A stretch of 64,000 nt of DNA, taken from the NCBI GenBank assembly GCA_905147135.1, contig LR990060.1:13098001-13162000 (forward strand). Direction: 5' to 3'. Both the position numbers and the translations under genes were made by a program. The DNA is from Blastobasis lacticolella (taxonomy: Eukaryota; Arthropoda; Insecta; Lepidoptera; Blastobasidae). Shown piece after piece: positions 1 through 10,492 of this stretch (positions within the stretch are counted from its first letter, which is position 1; each line of letters opens with the position of its first letter). A model generated the notes under the pieces. That model made no database searches, was not told the DNA's origin, and worked only from the letters and a program-made list of their open reading frames with translations.

Positions 1-193
1 AGCACCTGTAGTCATAAGGGCTTTTCAGGTTTCATCGGATGCTACACCCCGTAGGGACGGGGTGAAAGAACGCGTGATACGACAATGGCCCTTATGGAGC
101 AACGCATTCCAGTTTGGTTTACTCGTATCAGTGTAAATAAACAAAAGACAAACGGGCCACTCGCCCTCAAAAACCTATATATGAATAAAAAAA

Positions 194-385
194 ATCATCT
201 TGGCGTTAATGTCCCGGTTGTGCTCTCGCGCACGAGGGCCCGGGGTCCGCCGTGACCATTTGGCAGGTCAGGTAATTACAGTGGAGCGACTGCCATCTGA
301 CCTCCATGACCCTGCTACCAGGGGAACCTGACTAGATTGGATCATGGTTACACATCCAGTCGCCTGAATGTGCAGGTTTCATCAC
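194..385 (-). mobile_element. SINE-C body without tRNA head
   Basis: TCATCTTGGCGTTAATGTCC, GCGCACGAGGGCCCGGGGTC and GGATCATGGTTACACATCCA are antisense to the tRNA-headed SINE seen complete at 12160-12470. Confidence 0.8.
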
Positions 386-804
386 AAAAAGCTATGTATG
401 AATACCAATCCCAATCCAGACCCCGAAGCCCTTCAATCAAACCTGGCCATCCAAACTCATTTGTCAGATATCTGTATCGCGGAAACGGATAGCACATCCA
501 ATACATCAACTATCGGATCTAACAGCCGATACGGTGAGCCGATCCTGTCATACAGTTCAGGTGTTGCATATCCGGTGATGGGTTGCATTCCGGTGTGTAG
601 GGGTGGGATGACCGATGGGTCCGGTTGTGTAGGATCGGGTTAACCTCTTTGACCAGTGTCGTGAATAGAGAGGGGCGAGTAATGGTGTCGATAGTATGTT
701 TCTATAGAATAAAAATCGTTTGAGTGGAGGATAATACTAAATCTCGAAGTTTGAAATAGCGATGTACTGTGTACTTTGTATTCCAAAAGTTTGTTAATTA
801 CGAT
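386..804. other. No gene or recognised repeat
   Basis: A 91-codon frame at 368-643 begins inside SINE-C sequence and shows no domain; composition is unremarkable. Confidence 0.5.
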
Positions 805-935
805 TTACTCAACTAAGAATGAATATCACCTCGATTTACGGAGCTTCGAAAAATTATGTATGAAACTTTGAAATCCTTAATACATAATGTTTCGAAGTTC
901 CGTCGACGTGATGAACATTCTCAATTAAGTCATAA
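805..935. repeat. Long imperfect inverted repeat
   Basis: AGAATGAATATCACCTCG, CGGAGCTTCGAAAAATTATG and their inverted partners CATAATGTTTCGAAGTTCCG and CGACGTGATGAACATTCT surround a short centre. Probably a decayed hairpin element. Confidence 0.6.
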
Positions 936-1059
936 TCATAATTTTAGAGTTGAATCTGAAAAAAACATTATAGAAATAAGTTGGCCTTGCGTGCCTGAAA
1001 CATTCTGTCATACACTTTTGTAACAATCTTGTGTACAATAGATGGTTAAATAAATAAAT

Positions 1060-1189
1060 GATCTAATCTGGGCAGGTTCCCTTGGTAGGGTCACGGAGGT
1101 CAGACGGCAGTCGCTCTACTGTAATAATCTGATCTCCTAAATTCAGGATCATGGTAAACTGGACCCCAGGCCCTCGTGCGCGAGAACCA
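1060..1189 (+). mobile_element. SINE-C 3' body
   Basis: GGCAGGTTCCCTTGGTAGGG, GGAGGTCAGACGGCAGTCGC and CAGGCCCTCGTGCGCGAGAA match the sense body of the SINE-C family. Confidence 0.75.
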
Positions 1190-1639
1190 ATATTATTTGA
1201 CCTTCACCAAGTTATTTTTTAATTTTATATTTCGCAGTTCCCGCGAGAACACATAGCCTTTGACGCAGGCGAAATCGCGCGTAAAAGCTAGTCTAGAACT
1301 TTTAAACTAAAGGAAACCTAGTAAGTAGGCCAACTGGTAGAAAAGAAATTACCGTAGAAAAGGCCACTCTATTCACTATTATTTCCTCTTGGACCGTTGG
1401 TCCAAACAAAATGCCGGGGCACATCACTGGGCGCACACAACGCGTCACACGGCGTATCTGATCTGACAGATGAACATAATAGACCATTGTGCCCCGTTAT
1501 CTGTGTCACTGTATCCTACATCTAGAACGTAGAGGTAGAGGCCATTGAGGTACAATGTTGAGTCTGGATGGGTCAGTGAGCGAAATGGAGCAGTCGATTT
1601 GTTTCTGGGTGGAGTTTTCTGTTTGACCACTCGCTTTTT

Positions 1640-1760
1640 TAATGCGCGACCTTAAAATAGGCATGTAAGTTTGACGTGTGTATTTGTGGATCTGTGGGTA
1701 TGTCTGTCTGTGGCAGTATGTTGCTATCGGCTGGACTGACTTTGATGGGGTTATGTAGGT
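1640..1760 (+). repeat. G repeat
   Basis: GCATGTAAGTTTGACGTGTG, ATGTCTGTCTGTGGCAGTAT, then GACTTTGATGGGGTTATG. Confidence 0.45.
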
Positions 1761-1775
1761 AAATAATAAAATAAT

Positions 1776-1857
1776 AATAAATATTCGTGGACAAATTCAC
1801 ACAGCGTCACCAAGCCCCAAACTAAGCAAAGCTTGTACTATGGGTGCTAGATAACCA
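1776..1857 (-). mobile_element. SINE-E 3' fragment
   Basis: AATATTCGTGGACAAATTCA, CACAGCGTCACC and CAAAGCTTGTACTATGGGTG are the antisense SINE-E tail. Confidence 0.8.
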
Positions 1858-1860
1858 GTG

Positions 1861-2589
1861 GCGTAGCGTGCCCTTCGGGGGCCCCGTATCAATAATTGTG
1901 TAGGGCCCCCCCTAGCAGATACCTCCAACTAGGGGGGGGGGGGGGTACTAAAGAGTAACTTAAATCCTAATCTTAGCCAATTAATGGACTAGCATAGCGA
2001 GTTCTACATTTGTGTGACAATAGACTCTAACAGTCAGGTTCGCAAGCCTAGGTAGGGCTAGGAATTTTTGATATATTGGCCTTTGGCTTGGCTATATTAT
2101 TACCTTGCGCGATTATAACTTTTATCATTGAACGAGCGAGCGCAGCAAGCTCGATTTTTTTTTAATTTATCCATTAAAACCTTGCGCGATTTAAATAAAA
2201 AATTCCGTAAAATCAGCAATATGTCGATAGCGCCGGGCTATCTCAAAATTTTTGACGAGATTATATAATAAAATCAACTTCGCGAACAGTTAATGAGCGA
2301 GCGTAAGAACTCGAAATTTCTTGATATTTTGGCTATCAAAACGATCCATTTATTAACTTGAAAACAGACAAATTCAAAGATTGATTGCGTGTGAGCCAAG
2401 ACGATTATGCGTGTGGGCCAAGATTATTATGAACCAGGTCCATAAGACCCGTTTAGGAAAAAACGAAGTAAGGAGTTTCTTAAGCCTTTGTTGTTGTGTT
2501 GAAAATATGATCATATTTTCAATATGTGGTCAAAATTGTTGCCATTTTTGCCATCTGATAAATGAGTGCGCGTGGCTACGTCTTGTTTT
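1861..2589. other. Unclassified, with poly-G tract
   Basis: Holds a 14-base G run at about 1932-1945 and an AT-rich part with CCTTGCGCGATT twice (2103, 2181) and GAGCGAGCG words; probably old repeat sequence. No gene seen. Confidence 0.4.
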
Positions 2590-2690
2590 TTTTAAAATAA
2601 AAATGATAAATGATGTAGTGTCTTTTGTTCTGTAATATTTCTCTGTATATCATTATTGTGTACAATAAACAGTTAAATAAATAAATAAAT
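2590..2690 (+). repeat. Q repeat, LINE-like 3' tail
   Basis: ATCATTATTGTGTACAATAA, ACAGTTAAATAAATAAATAA. Similar ends at 1005-1060 (plus) and 42800-42870 (plus); antisense copies at 8385-8545 and 26855-26980. Confidence 0.5.
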
Positions 2691-2692
2691 AT

Positions 2693-2803
2693 CTCCTATT
2701 TGCCAACGGTCGTGCGACCATGGTTGTACTACGGACGTCGAGAACTCAAAACCGCACGTCGTACGCTCATGGTCGCACAACCGTTGCCAATTAGGACAGC
2801 GCC
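2693..2803. mobile_element. I-type palindromic TIR element
   Basis: TTTGCCAACGGTCGTGCGAC at the left and CACAACCGTTGCCAATTAGG at the right are inverted. Outer GGCGCTGTCC is kept only on the right. Confidence 0.7.
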
Positions 2804-3394
2804 ATAGTGTAAACGACATTTCTTATTAATTTTGTTTTTAATATTGCATTATACAACTACTTATGCGCTTATTTTTTTTTTTTAATTTAATTTATTATTT
2901 CACACAAAGGTTACATAATTTCGTTGATAATCATACAAAGGTACTAACATAACGCCTTTGTGGGAACCTGGAGACTGAAAAAGGCTGAATATCTGCACTA
3001 CAGATCTCCAGGCCCCCACAGACGAGATTAATAAACAGAAAAAGATGAAAAATAAAGTGAAGTTATTTATACATTTGGCTAAATTCAGAAGCAGAAGTAA
3101 ACTTGTTTTATACTATGTAAAGATTCATACACCTCTTATCATCCCAACGGTGACCGACACAAGCTAAATGAAAAAGGACACGACATCCTGCGCGTACCTT
3201 ATCGCCAACCCGTAGCAAAACGATCGGCAACTTCCGAAGCACTATCAGCAGTAACTCCGTAGTCCAAGAGTCACTTGAGCGAAATTATCAATATCCAAGA
3301 TCGACGGTCGGGGAAAAATCTGGAGTCAGCAGCGGGCGTGATGCTAATATCTGATATGGTGGGGCGTTTGCACGAGGCGGCTGGTAGACTAGTA

Positions 3395-3590
3395 GTATAC
3401 ATACATAGTATAAAACAAAGTCGCTTCCCGTCGTCTGTCCCTATGTATGCTTGGATCTTTCAAATAACGCAACGGATTTTTACACAATAGATTAAGTGAT
3501 TCATTAGGAAGGTTTATAAGCAAAAAAAAAGGGTAAATAGGGGTAAAGAAGATGCACGTGAACGAAGTCGCGCCGGGAAATAATATTCTC
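3395..3590 (+). repeat. F repeat
   Basis: ACAAAGTCGCTTCCCGTCGT, ACGCAACGGATTTTTACACA, GGAAGGTTTATAAGCA and GTGAACGAAGTCGCGCCGGG. It is a common lepidopteran interspersed repeat of unsettled class; other copies are at 5850-6078, 16290-16410, 33783-33920, 34712-34835 (minus) and 52445-52612. Confidence 0.6.
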
Positions 3591-3647
3591 TGATGTATAC
3601 TAAGATATAGCACAATAAATCTTTAGCCATTAATTAGGGAGCATCAG

Positions 3648-3705
3648 TGGCTGTGTGTTAAGGTATCCGACTCTTAAGCGAGAGTTACTGGATTCGAATC
3701 CCAAT
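3648..3705 (+). mobile_element. tRNA-like SINE-C head, plus strand
   Basis: GGCTGTGTGTTAAGG resembles an A box and GGATTCGAATCCC a B box, with TCCGACTCTTAAGC between, as in the SINE-C head. It faces the start of an antisense SINE-C body at 3714. Confidence 0.6.
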
Positions 3706-3713
3706 GTACCTGT

Positions 3714-4150
3714 TGACTCTGTTACCAAGGGAACGTGACTACATTGAATCATGGTTACACAGTCAGCCGCCCGAATGTGCGGGTTTCATCAAGATGTTAA
3801 CCCTCACCGTAAGAGCATCAGTTAGTGTCCAACTAATTTACATAACTCAGAAAATAAATAAATAAATATTCGTGGACAATTCACACAGCGCCATCTAGCC
3901 CCAAACTAAGCAAAGCTTGTACAATGGGTGTTAGATAACTGATATACTACTTAAATAATATTTTTTTTTAATATATACTTATTATACATAGAACACCCAG
4001 ACCCGTAACAGAAATTAAAATTCTTCATTTCAATTTCTGCTCGGCCGGGAATCGAACCCGGGACCTCTTGCGTGGTAGGCCGGCATGTTGACCATTGAAC
4101 CACTCAGGTCGACGAATCATTAATACATGGCGGCACCCACTATGCCACTG
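3714..4150 (-). mobile_element. SINE-C split by a SINE-E
   Basis: Body 3714-3855 (GAATCATGGTTACACAGTCA, AGAGCATCAGTTAGTGTCCA, CATAACTCAGAAAA) resumes at 4116-4150 (ATCATTAATACATGGCGGCA), matching the uninterrupted ACTCAGAAAAGAATCAATAG region of 12160-12470. The interruption is the SINE-E at 3858-4114. Confidence 0.75.
3858..4114 (-). mobile_element. SINE-E, full length
   Basis: tRNA-derived SINE. Minus-strand head 4114-4041 has an A box (GAGTGGTTCAATGG) and a B box (GGTTCGATTCC). The body AGAAATTGAAATGAAGAATT and the tail GGGGCTAGATGGCGCTGTGT end in ATTTATTTATTT. Confidence 0.85.
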
Positions 4151-5088
4151 ACGACGCTCCCTGTTTGTGTCTATATCATAATATCATCATCACAGCCCAT
4201 AATAGCCCATATCATAATATAATGTGTCAAATAATACGCCACAATACATCCCTAGACATCTACCCTACCCATTTACCCCCAAGCAAATTATATTTCATAT
4301 TGATGCCTTTATATTTATTATTTTCAACGATAACATTGTATGTTATTTAAAACTCACATAAACCCAGCGCAATTGCACGCCTCTCGCGACACAACTTCGA
4401 AATAATTTCGCAGTCGAGTACTACCCCCATTCAACTCGCCAGTGCAAACGCTCCCGGCTTTCTTGGCACGTCCGCACGCTCACGTAGCCACACTTACCCA
4501 GATATAATTATTCGTTGAACCGAATTTGTGGCCCCGGTCCCAGATTCAATTCCCGTCCAGCCATTGTAAACTATCCCGAGTTGGGGGGTTAATTCCGTAA
4601 AGCGTTACGTTTTCCCGGGCTCTTTGTTTTCGGGCGTTTGGGGGAGATTGGGGTAAATGCTGCTTTGATTTTAGTTGTGATTATGAAAGTATTTTATGTG
4701 TATAGTGCTAGATTTTGTATGCGACTTCTTCTTCACGCAGTCTTCTTTAAAACAAGCCTTATTGCTTCTAGACTTTAGGTATGAAAATACAGAAAATATC
4801 TGTCGCACCGATGAGTTCTGCTTAAATTTCTAATAGACCTTCTCCAAACGATCTAATGTAATAATTTGTAACCTTGTATTTACTGTATTCTGGCAATGAA
4901 AAGCTATTAACGTTTTGACTTTGACAAAAAGTGCAGATCAGGAGTACCCTCAACAGGCGTAAATGTATGAAAAGCTGTATGAATGTGGAAGAGACAAAAG
5001 AGGTGTCTGTACTGTAGTTTGTGGCACTTTATAGTCTTTGCCTACGCCTATTTAATAAGAGCATGAGTTATTTTATTTATTTATTATA
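4151..5088. other. No feature recognised
   Basis: AT-rich with a few GC patches around 4380-4640; no coding frame, tRNA or repeat match within the window. Confidence 0.5.
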
Positions 5089-5286
5089 GACTAGCAGCCG
5101 CCCCGGCTTCGCACGGGTACCGCTACGGGTACACGGGTATATAGCCTATGTCACCCGGGGATAGTGTAGCTTCCCAACGGTGAAAGAATTTTTGAAATCG
5201 GTCCAGTAGTTTCGAAGCCTGTTCAATACAAACAAACAAACAAACAAAAAATCAAACCTTTCCTCTTTATAATATTAGTATAGATT
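5089..5286 (+). mobile_element. U element, short form
   Basis: GACTAGCAGCCGCCCCGGCT, ATAGCCTATGTCACCCGGGG, GAAATCGGTCCAGTAGTTTC, (CAAA)n and the end TATAATATTAGTATAGA. A TATAGA word at both edges may be a target duplication. Confidence 0.7.
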
Positions 5287-5395
5287 GAGGCAAACAAACA
5301 AGCGGGTCACCTGATGGTCTGTGATCATCAGCCCATGGACATCTCCCTGCAATATCTGAGTAATCGCTAATGCGTTTCCTGTGAAACCTTGCAGT
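5287..5395 (-). mobile_element. LINE-B-like tail
   Basis: CAAACAAGCGGGTCACCTGA, then TCAGCCCATGGACATCTCCC, the antisense LINE-B end with drift. Confidence 0.6.
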
Positions 5396-5849
5396 GCTGC
5401 AGTATACATCTCAGAATAACGAACTAAGAAATACATTAAATTTCACTCACTGTACTCGAATTTCACGCAAATAAAACCGTCGGCAAAGGCCAGTAGAAAT
5501 AATAAAAATACGAGCGACCTGCCTTGGCTTCGTACGGGTGTTCTTGAAGTTTTTTTTTATTTATGTGTTGTACCTACATAATTTTGTAAAACTGTAAACT
5601 ACCTATTTGTAGAATCTCAAAATAAATAAGATATAACTAAGGGAAAGAGCGACCCACCCCAACATAAGTATATTTATTACTTACTGGGGATGACTCACCT
5701 CATATATTGTAAAGATTTGAGAAATAAAGAAATTTTTATTTTATTTTTATTACATATTATAAATCTTCCGCAAATATGATAGTTTATTTAAATGATAGCG
5801 AAAATCATAATCCGTTACGTATTTTGGGAGGAGTTAGTTTAGTTATAAA

Positions 5850-6078
5850 TACATACACTCAGACACGGGAAGCGACTTTGTTTTATACCCCGTAAGGATA
5901 CATAGATCCTAATCCGATGCGGCATCTGTCTGTCTGTCTGTTCGCGTTAAACTCAAATACTACTGAACGGATTTTCTTGCAGGTTTCACCATCAGATAGA
6001 GTGATTCATGAGGAAGCTTTGGGTTTGTAATTTGTGTATAAGGTCACTCATGCGAAGCCAGGGCAGAACGCTAGTTTA
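5850..6078 (+). repeat. F-like repeat
   Basis: GGGAAGCGACTTTGTTTTAT, (CTGT)n, ACTACTGAACGGATTTTCTT and GAGGAAGCTTTGGGTTTGTA. Confidence 0.55.
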
Positions 6079-6689
6079 TACAAAAATAAACACATAAAAA
6101 TCGCGTACGCACAACAAACCCGAACGCCCCAAAACATAAACACGAATCGACGAAACAATCGGAAACACAGAAACGCTACGTCGTAAGCATTACGTCGGTA
6201 CAATCCATTAATTTCCACAGAGTAGGGTACAAACAAATATACAACATCAATCATTATTAACCGTATATAGCCGATATCCAGCGTCGTATCGAGATAATGT
6301 TCGTACGGAAAATAACATAAAAATTTGCCCAACCTTCCCCTTTTAGCCACAGTTGGGTTGAGGACAGTGGTTGAGGTCGCGTGATTTTAGTATAATGCAG
6401 ATTTATTTACGGACGCGGAAATTACTGTCGTAAGATCCCCTTGGGCTTATTACACGCATCATCCCGCCAGGGATTTAAATTTACATGTCTTTTCTCTTTT
6501 GTTGTTCTTGTTTTGCTTTCGTTCTTTTTATTTTGTGTACAAAGTTCTGTGTATTTTTATTTTGTATTTTGCTCAGTATATGGGAATGGCGCCGAAGATT
6601 ATTTACAAACCTATGTAATTCGTCCTGGTAATTGTACTTCAATATCGTGAGCTATTATTAAAACGAAGGTCTTTGAGAAGTAAGTGTTG

Positions 6690-6850
6690 TCACTGACGTT
6701 TACGGGCTGGAGACGTACTGCCTCTGCGTATTCCTTAAGGTCAGAAATGGAGTCCAGTACGCGGTCGCCACTCAAAAACCTTTCTGCCCTGTCAGCCATC
6801 GGTTCTACTAGCGACAGCCCATTCCCATTTCTATGATGCGATTTTATCAC
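6690..6850 (-). pseudogene. RTE-type LINE fragment, antisense
   Basis: The minus strand reads KWEWAVASRTDG, a stop, then QGRKVFEWRPRTG, an RTE-clade C-terminal signature with in-frame stops. An open frame in another phase over the same bases (6611-6904) is a shadow. A GAT-repeat at 6938-6957 just to the right reads as the tail of a separate plus-strand copy. Confidence 0.65.
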
Positions 6851-6999
6851 CTTTAAGTTGCTGAATGTCATGGAGCCAATGGATGTAAGAGGCGCATAGG
6901 CCATCCGTGTGAGAGGCGCGGGGGGAGCGTAGTGCGGCAGAGATGATGATGATGATGAATATACAATTATTTTATGCTACACACGAGCAGACAGCCCAC

Positions 7000-7215
7000 C
7001 CGATGATAAGAGGTAACTGTCGCCCATGTCATCTACGATTCATGCAGTTAGGTTGCACTGCGAAGGCTTAAGATGAAAAGCCACGCGCAGGTTACCTTAT
7101 CATCCAAACTGGAACACATCATTGCAAGCATTGTTGCTTGGCGGCAGAAATAGATAAGGCGGTTTCCCCCCAGGTGGACGTCACAGGCTTGACAGAGCCC
7201 TACTACCTAATGTGT
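7000..7215 (+). repeat. P repeat
   Basis: GATGATAAGAGGTAACTGTC, GCATTGTTGCTTGGCGGCAG and GTGGACGTCACAGGCTTGAC. Shared with 17840-18150 (minus), 36882-36975 (plus), 44150-44215 (plus) and 60880-60965 (minus). Confidence 0.65.
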
Positions 7216-7240
7216 GGCTATCCTACCATCTAATATGTGG

Positions 7241-7300
7241 CTATATTTTTTTTATACAAAGGTGGCAAACAAGCTTACGGCCTGCCTGATGGTAAGCAGC
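7241..7300 (-). mobile_element. LINE-A tail fragment
   Basis: TATACAAAGGTGGCAAACAA, then CTTACGGCCTGCCTGATGGT, the antisense of the LINE-A terminal segment. Confidence 0.65.
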
Positions 7301-7564
7301 TATTGTGGTCATACTGACCATCCACTCGGCTGTGGCTCAGTGGTAATGATATGACTTCAGCTAATAAATCCACGGAGCGACGCCGATGAATATTGATGAG
7401 CTGTGTCGACAGCAGAAAAAAAGCCGACAAATATACGATTTTGAACGCAACAGCGGAATTGTTGAGTTGAGATTTTTTTACTTTTGCCCGAATTTTTTAC
7501 ATGTTGGATTGATCAATTGGGCTTTCAGGATGACATGACTACGAGTACATTTATTCAGAAAAAA

Positions 7565-7840
7565 AATCTTTACGTCAATGTCCCGAGGGCTTAGGGTCCA
7601 CCTTCAGTATGATCCAGCGTTTGTCAGATTAGGTAATTAGAGTGGAGTGACTGCCGTCTGACCTCTGGGGTCACGGGAACCGGGCAACCAGATCAGATTG
7701 GATCATGGTCACACATTCAGTCACCTAAATGTGCCGGTTTCTTCACACTGTTGTCTCTCACCGCAAGAGCATCGGTTAGTGGTTCACTAATGTACATACC
7801 TCTGAAAAAATGATTGGTACATGGCGGTATGAGGGATCAA
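7565..7840 (-). mobile_element. SINE-C
   Basis: TCTTTACGTCAATGTCCCGA, GGAGTGACTGCCGTCTGACC and AGAGCATCGGTTAGTGGTTC, then TTGGTACATGGCGG. The tRNA head is decayed. Confidence 0.75.
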
Positions 7841-7871
7841 AATCGGTACCGCTCGCTTACTGATACTCTAA

Positions 7872-8078
7872 GCGAGCGGCCACACAGAAAAGACGCAGAC
7901 ACGTCGTCGACGGAGCATAAACGGGACGCGGACGCGACTGTCCCGCCCTGTCCGCGCCCTGTCTTTGCTGTATGTTTTGCGTCGCGACATTTCTATACAT
8001 TTTATTTGAAAGTAAATTGAACGGGCGCCGCGTCCGCGACGTGTCTGCGTCTTACATCTTTTCTGTGTGGCCAATCGC
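7872..8078. mobile_element. 207-bp TIR element, TAA target duplication
   Basis: Ends GCGAGCGGCCACACAGAAAA and, inverted, GCGATTGGCCACACAGAAAA, both continuing into GACGCAGACACGTCG. TAA flanks are at 7869-7871 and 8079-8081. Confidence 0.8.
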
Positions 8079-8111
8079 TAAGATACGGTAACTGCCTAAA
8101 ATATATTACAA

Positions 8112-8282
8112 TAGAAAATGAAATGAAAATGAAAATGAAAAAGTATTTATTGAATTAGGATTACGTTAATTAATCTCTTTTCAAAAGTCAAAAATCTAAT
8201 GGAAAACAAAGGGAAGTTAAGCGAGCTTATCCAGGTAGGGGGCGACGCATGCAGACCGATCAGCGCGTACGAGGGCTTACTC
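8112..8282 (-). repeat. J repeat, LINE-like 3' tail
   Basis: (GAAAAT)n, then AAGTATTTATTGAATTAGGA, AAGCGAGCTTATCCAGGTAG and CAGCGCGTACGAGGGCTTAC. On minus it contains AATAAA near its end, suggesting a LINE 3' UTR with a TTTTCA satellite tail. Confidence 0.65.
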
Positions 8283-8384
8283 AGGCTTAGAAGAAGACAA
8301 AGCAATTGTTTGCGACAAGGATAACAATTTAGGGGGCGTCGAGAGTCTTTTCTTCAATAGTTTCCTTATTCTTAGCATTATTAT

Positions 8385-8545
8385 TATTAATTTATTTATT
8401 AAATAGTTTATTGCATACAACAAATAGCATACAGAAACATGTTGCAATATATAGCATGTTGATAATGATTTCATTTGTGTCATCTTTGTTCTTTGTTACT
8501 TATTTCCACGGAGAAATCTCTTCCAGCAGGCCTAGAGAGACATGT
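8385..8545 (-). repeat. Q-type repeat
   Basis: ATTTATTAAATAGTTTATTG, then GAGAAATCTCTTCCAGCAGG; parallels 26855-26980 (TTTAACAGTTTATTGTACAC, AGAAATCTCTTCCAGTAGGC). Confidence 0.55.
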
Positions 8546-9430
8546 TATTTCCTTTTATTCGGCATTCAATAATATCCTTATCTTACTGTTATATCTTTAT
8601 TATATTGAAACATTTAGATTTTACCATCTGGCAGTACACTAGTTTAATTCAGACGAATCTGCTGACCCTATTGCAGTATTCATATTACATGTGCATAAAG
8701 AGGTTCATGCTGAAAGTTTTTTATCGCAACCATCAGATAACGATAAGGTTATGTACTTGTAGAATTTAATTAATAACTGTGCTTACAGCTTTAGCCCGCG
8801 GGAACTAACTTAATAGCTTATTTCATTGTTAATAACCGTAACCGAAAACCCCAAAAAATTCACCACCGCAAAGAAAATAGAAAACATACAGTTTCAAAAA
8901 CGAAAGCACGAGTACGTATTCCATTCGAACCGCATAGCTATTGCCAGAACGGCCTGTCAGCCGCGGCCGCAGTTGAGATGCACTCTCCGCTGCTGGCAGC
9001 TTAGACCATTCAGGGTATAGACCACCGACTAGAATCACAAGGTTGTAACGTTCGCGTGAGCGTGTACGCTACATATTTATTAACGGTCGAACCCACTGGG
9101 AATGTACACGCTGGGTACGACTGGAAATAATATCCTTTCCTTCTCAGGGGCTTTATTTTTAAATGGCTAGCTTCGATTCGATCGATTTAAAAATTTTATT
9201 TTCGCCCTAGAAATTCAATATTGATAAAATCACTGGTAATACCGACAGAGTACGGTTTAAAAATAGGGAAAATCTGCATTTTTAATGCGGAAAATCTCAA
9301 TTGAAAACTGTTCGAATCATGGCGTGCCATTAAAAAAGTAACGTTACTGGTCACAAATGAAAATCAAGATTCCCTTCTCAATTCCCATTATTCCAATTAT
9401 AATAGGCACCTATGATAACGATTATAGGAA
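8546..9430. other. No feature recognised
   Basis: A moderately GC-rich patch at 8935-9010 (CAGCCGCGGCCGCAGTTGAG) stands out, but it has no clear splice sites or frame. Confidence 0.4.
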
Positions 9431-9576
9431 CGTCGGTGGCCTAATGGTTAAGGGGTTCGCCTCGTACTCCTAGGTACTAGGTTCGAAACCCAGTGTCGCC
9501 AGTACCCTTTCTAAGTTACTGTTCATATTTGTTGAACACTAACCCATGCTTTTACGGTGAGGGAAAACATCGTGAT
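9431..9576 (+). mobile_element. SINE-C with tRNA head
   Basis: GGTGGCCTAATGGTTAAGGG (A box) and CTAGGTTCGAAACCC (B box), then GTTGAACACTAACCCATGCT and GAGGGAAAACATCGTGAT. It switches to a D fragment at about 9577. Confidence 0.8.
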
Positions 9577-9645
9577 CCCCTTTCGTGGGACAGGCCTTAA
9601 ATCCTGCAGTAGACTATTATTTGCTGTGATGATGCTGTACTGTAC
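9577..9645 (+). mobile_element. D 3' fragment
   Basis: CCCCTTTCGTGGGACAGGCC, then ATCCTGCAGTAGACTATT and GCTGTGATGATGC. Confidence 0.7.
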
Positions 9646-10013
9646 TATATTAGCTTTATGGTCCAAGTTAATAAATATTGGAGATTGATCCAAGAGCTGA
9701 ATCCTCAAAGCTAAGGACAAATTCTTGCTTAGTCCTTGCTCAGAAAACTCCCCGTAATACGGGATGATTTCTATTCTTAGAATTGAAGAACCGCAGAACC
9801 GACATAACCCCCGACCAAGTTTACTTAAACTCAAATATTTCCGAAACTACTAAACCGATTTTAATGAAACAAAGCTATAAAGTATCGCGATTAAACTGGC
9901 TTTCAAATAGAGTATACCAGATCCAAATCGGTTCAGCCTCGGGAGCTACGATGCCACATACAGATACACAAAGCCGCAGATACATACACGACAAACTTAT
10001 AACACCCCTCTTT

Positions 10014-10492
10014 TGACGACCTGAGTGGTTCAATGGTCACGGTCTGCCACGTAAGAGACAGGGAGTTCATCCTCACACCTTGGAGCCAAATTGGTCGCGA
10101 ACTGTGCTGTTCCAAAGGAACTTCCTCCTACGCACACTAAGGTTGTGGAATGAACTACCTGGAGAGGTTTTCCCTAGAGAGTACAACATGGAGTTCTTCA
10201 AGAAAGGGGTTAAAATGTTTTTACGGGGTCGGCAACGCGTGGGTGATGCCTTACCATCAGGATGGCCGCAAGCTTGTTTGCCACCTAAGTGGTAAAAAAA
10301 AAAAAGATGTCCCGGGTTCTATTCCCGGCCGGGCAGAAATTGAAATGATGAATTTTAATTTCTGCTACGGGTCTGGGTGTTCTATGAATTAAAAGTATGT
10401 ATTTAAAAAAGTATATAGTAGTTTATCAGTTATCTAGCACCCATAACACAAGCTTTGCTTACTTTGGAATTTGTTCACGATTATTTATTTAT
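10014..10492 (+). mobile_element. SINE-E split by LINE-A
   Basis: Left half 10014-10057 has CGACCTGAGTGGTTCAATGG (A box). Right half 10306-10492 has GGGTTCTATTCCCGG (B box), AGAAATTGAAATGATGAATT and the tail to ATTTATTTATTTT. The insertion falls in the anticodon-loop region of the tRNA-like head. Confidence 0.85.
10058..10305 (+). mobile_element. LINE-A 3' end inserted inside a SINE-E
   Basis: Encodes RNFLLRTLRLWNELPGEVF, EYNMEFFKKG and FLRGRQRVGDA-like ends of a LINE ORF2, then the untranslated tail AAGCTTGTTTGCCACCTAAG and poly-A. It lacks the CCTGGTATTGCAAACG stretch kept in other copies. It splits a SINE-E whose A-box half ends at about 10057 and whose B-box half resumes at about 10306. 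Confidence 0.8.

Noticed and set aside
6611..6904. 97-codon minus frame that looked like a gene
   Set aside because: A neighbouring frame over the same bases carries the RTE signature KVFEWRPRTG with stops, so the long frame is a shadow of a dead LINE.
9431..9500. Possible tRNA gene (A and B boxes)
   Set aside because: The cloverleaf is imperfect and the sequence runs directly into the SINE-C body; the same holds at 4041-4113, 24192-24256 and 36060-36132.
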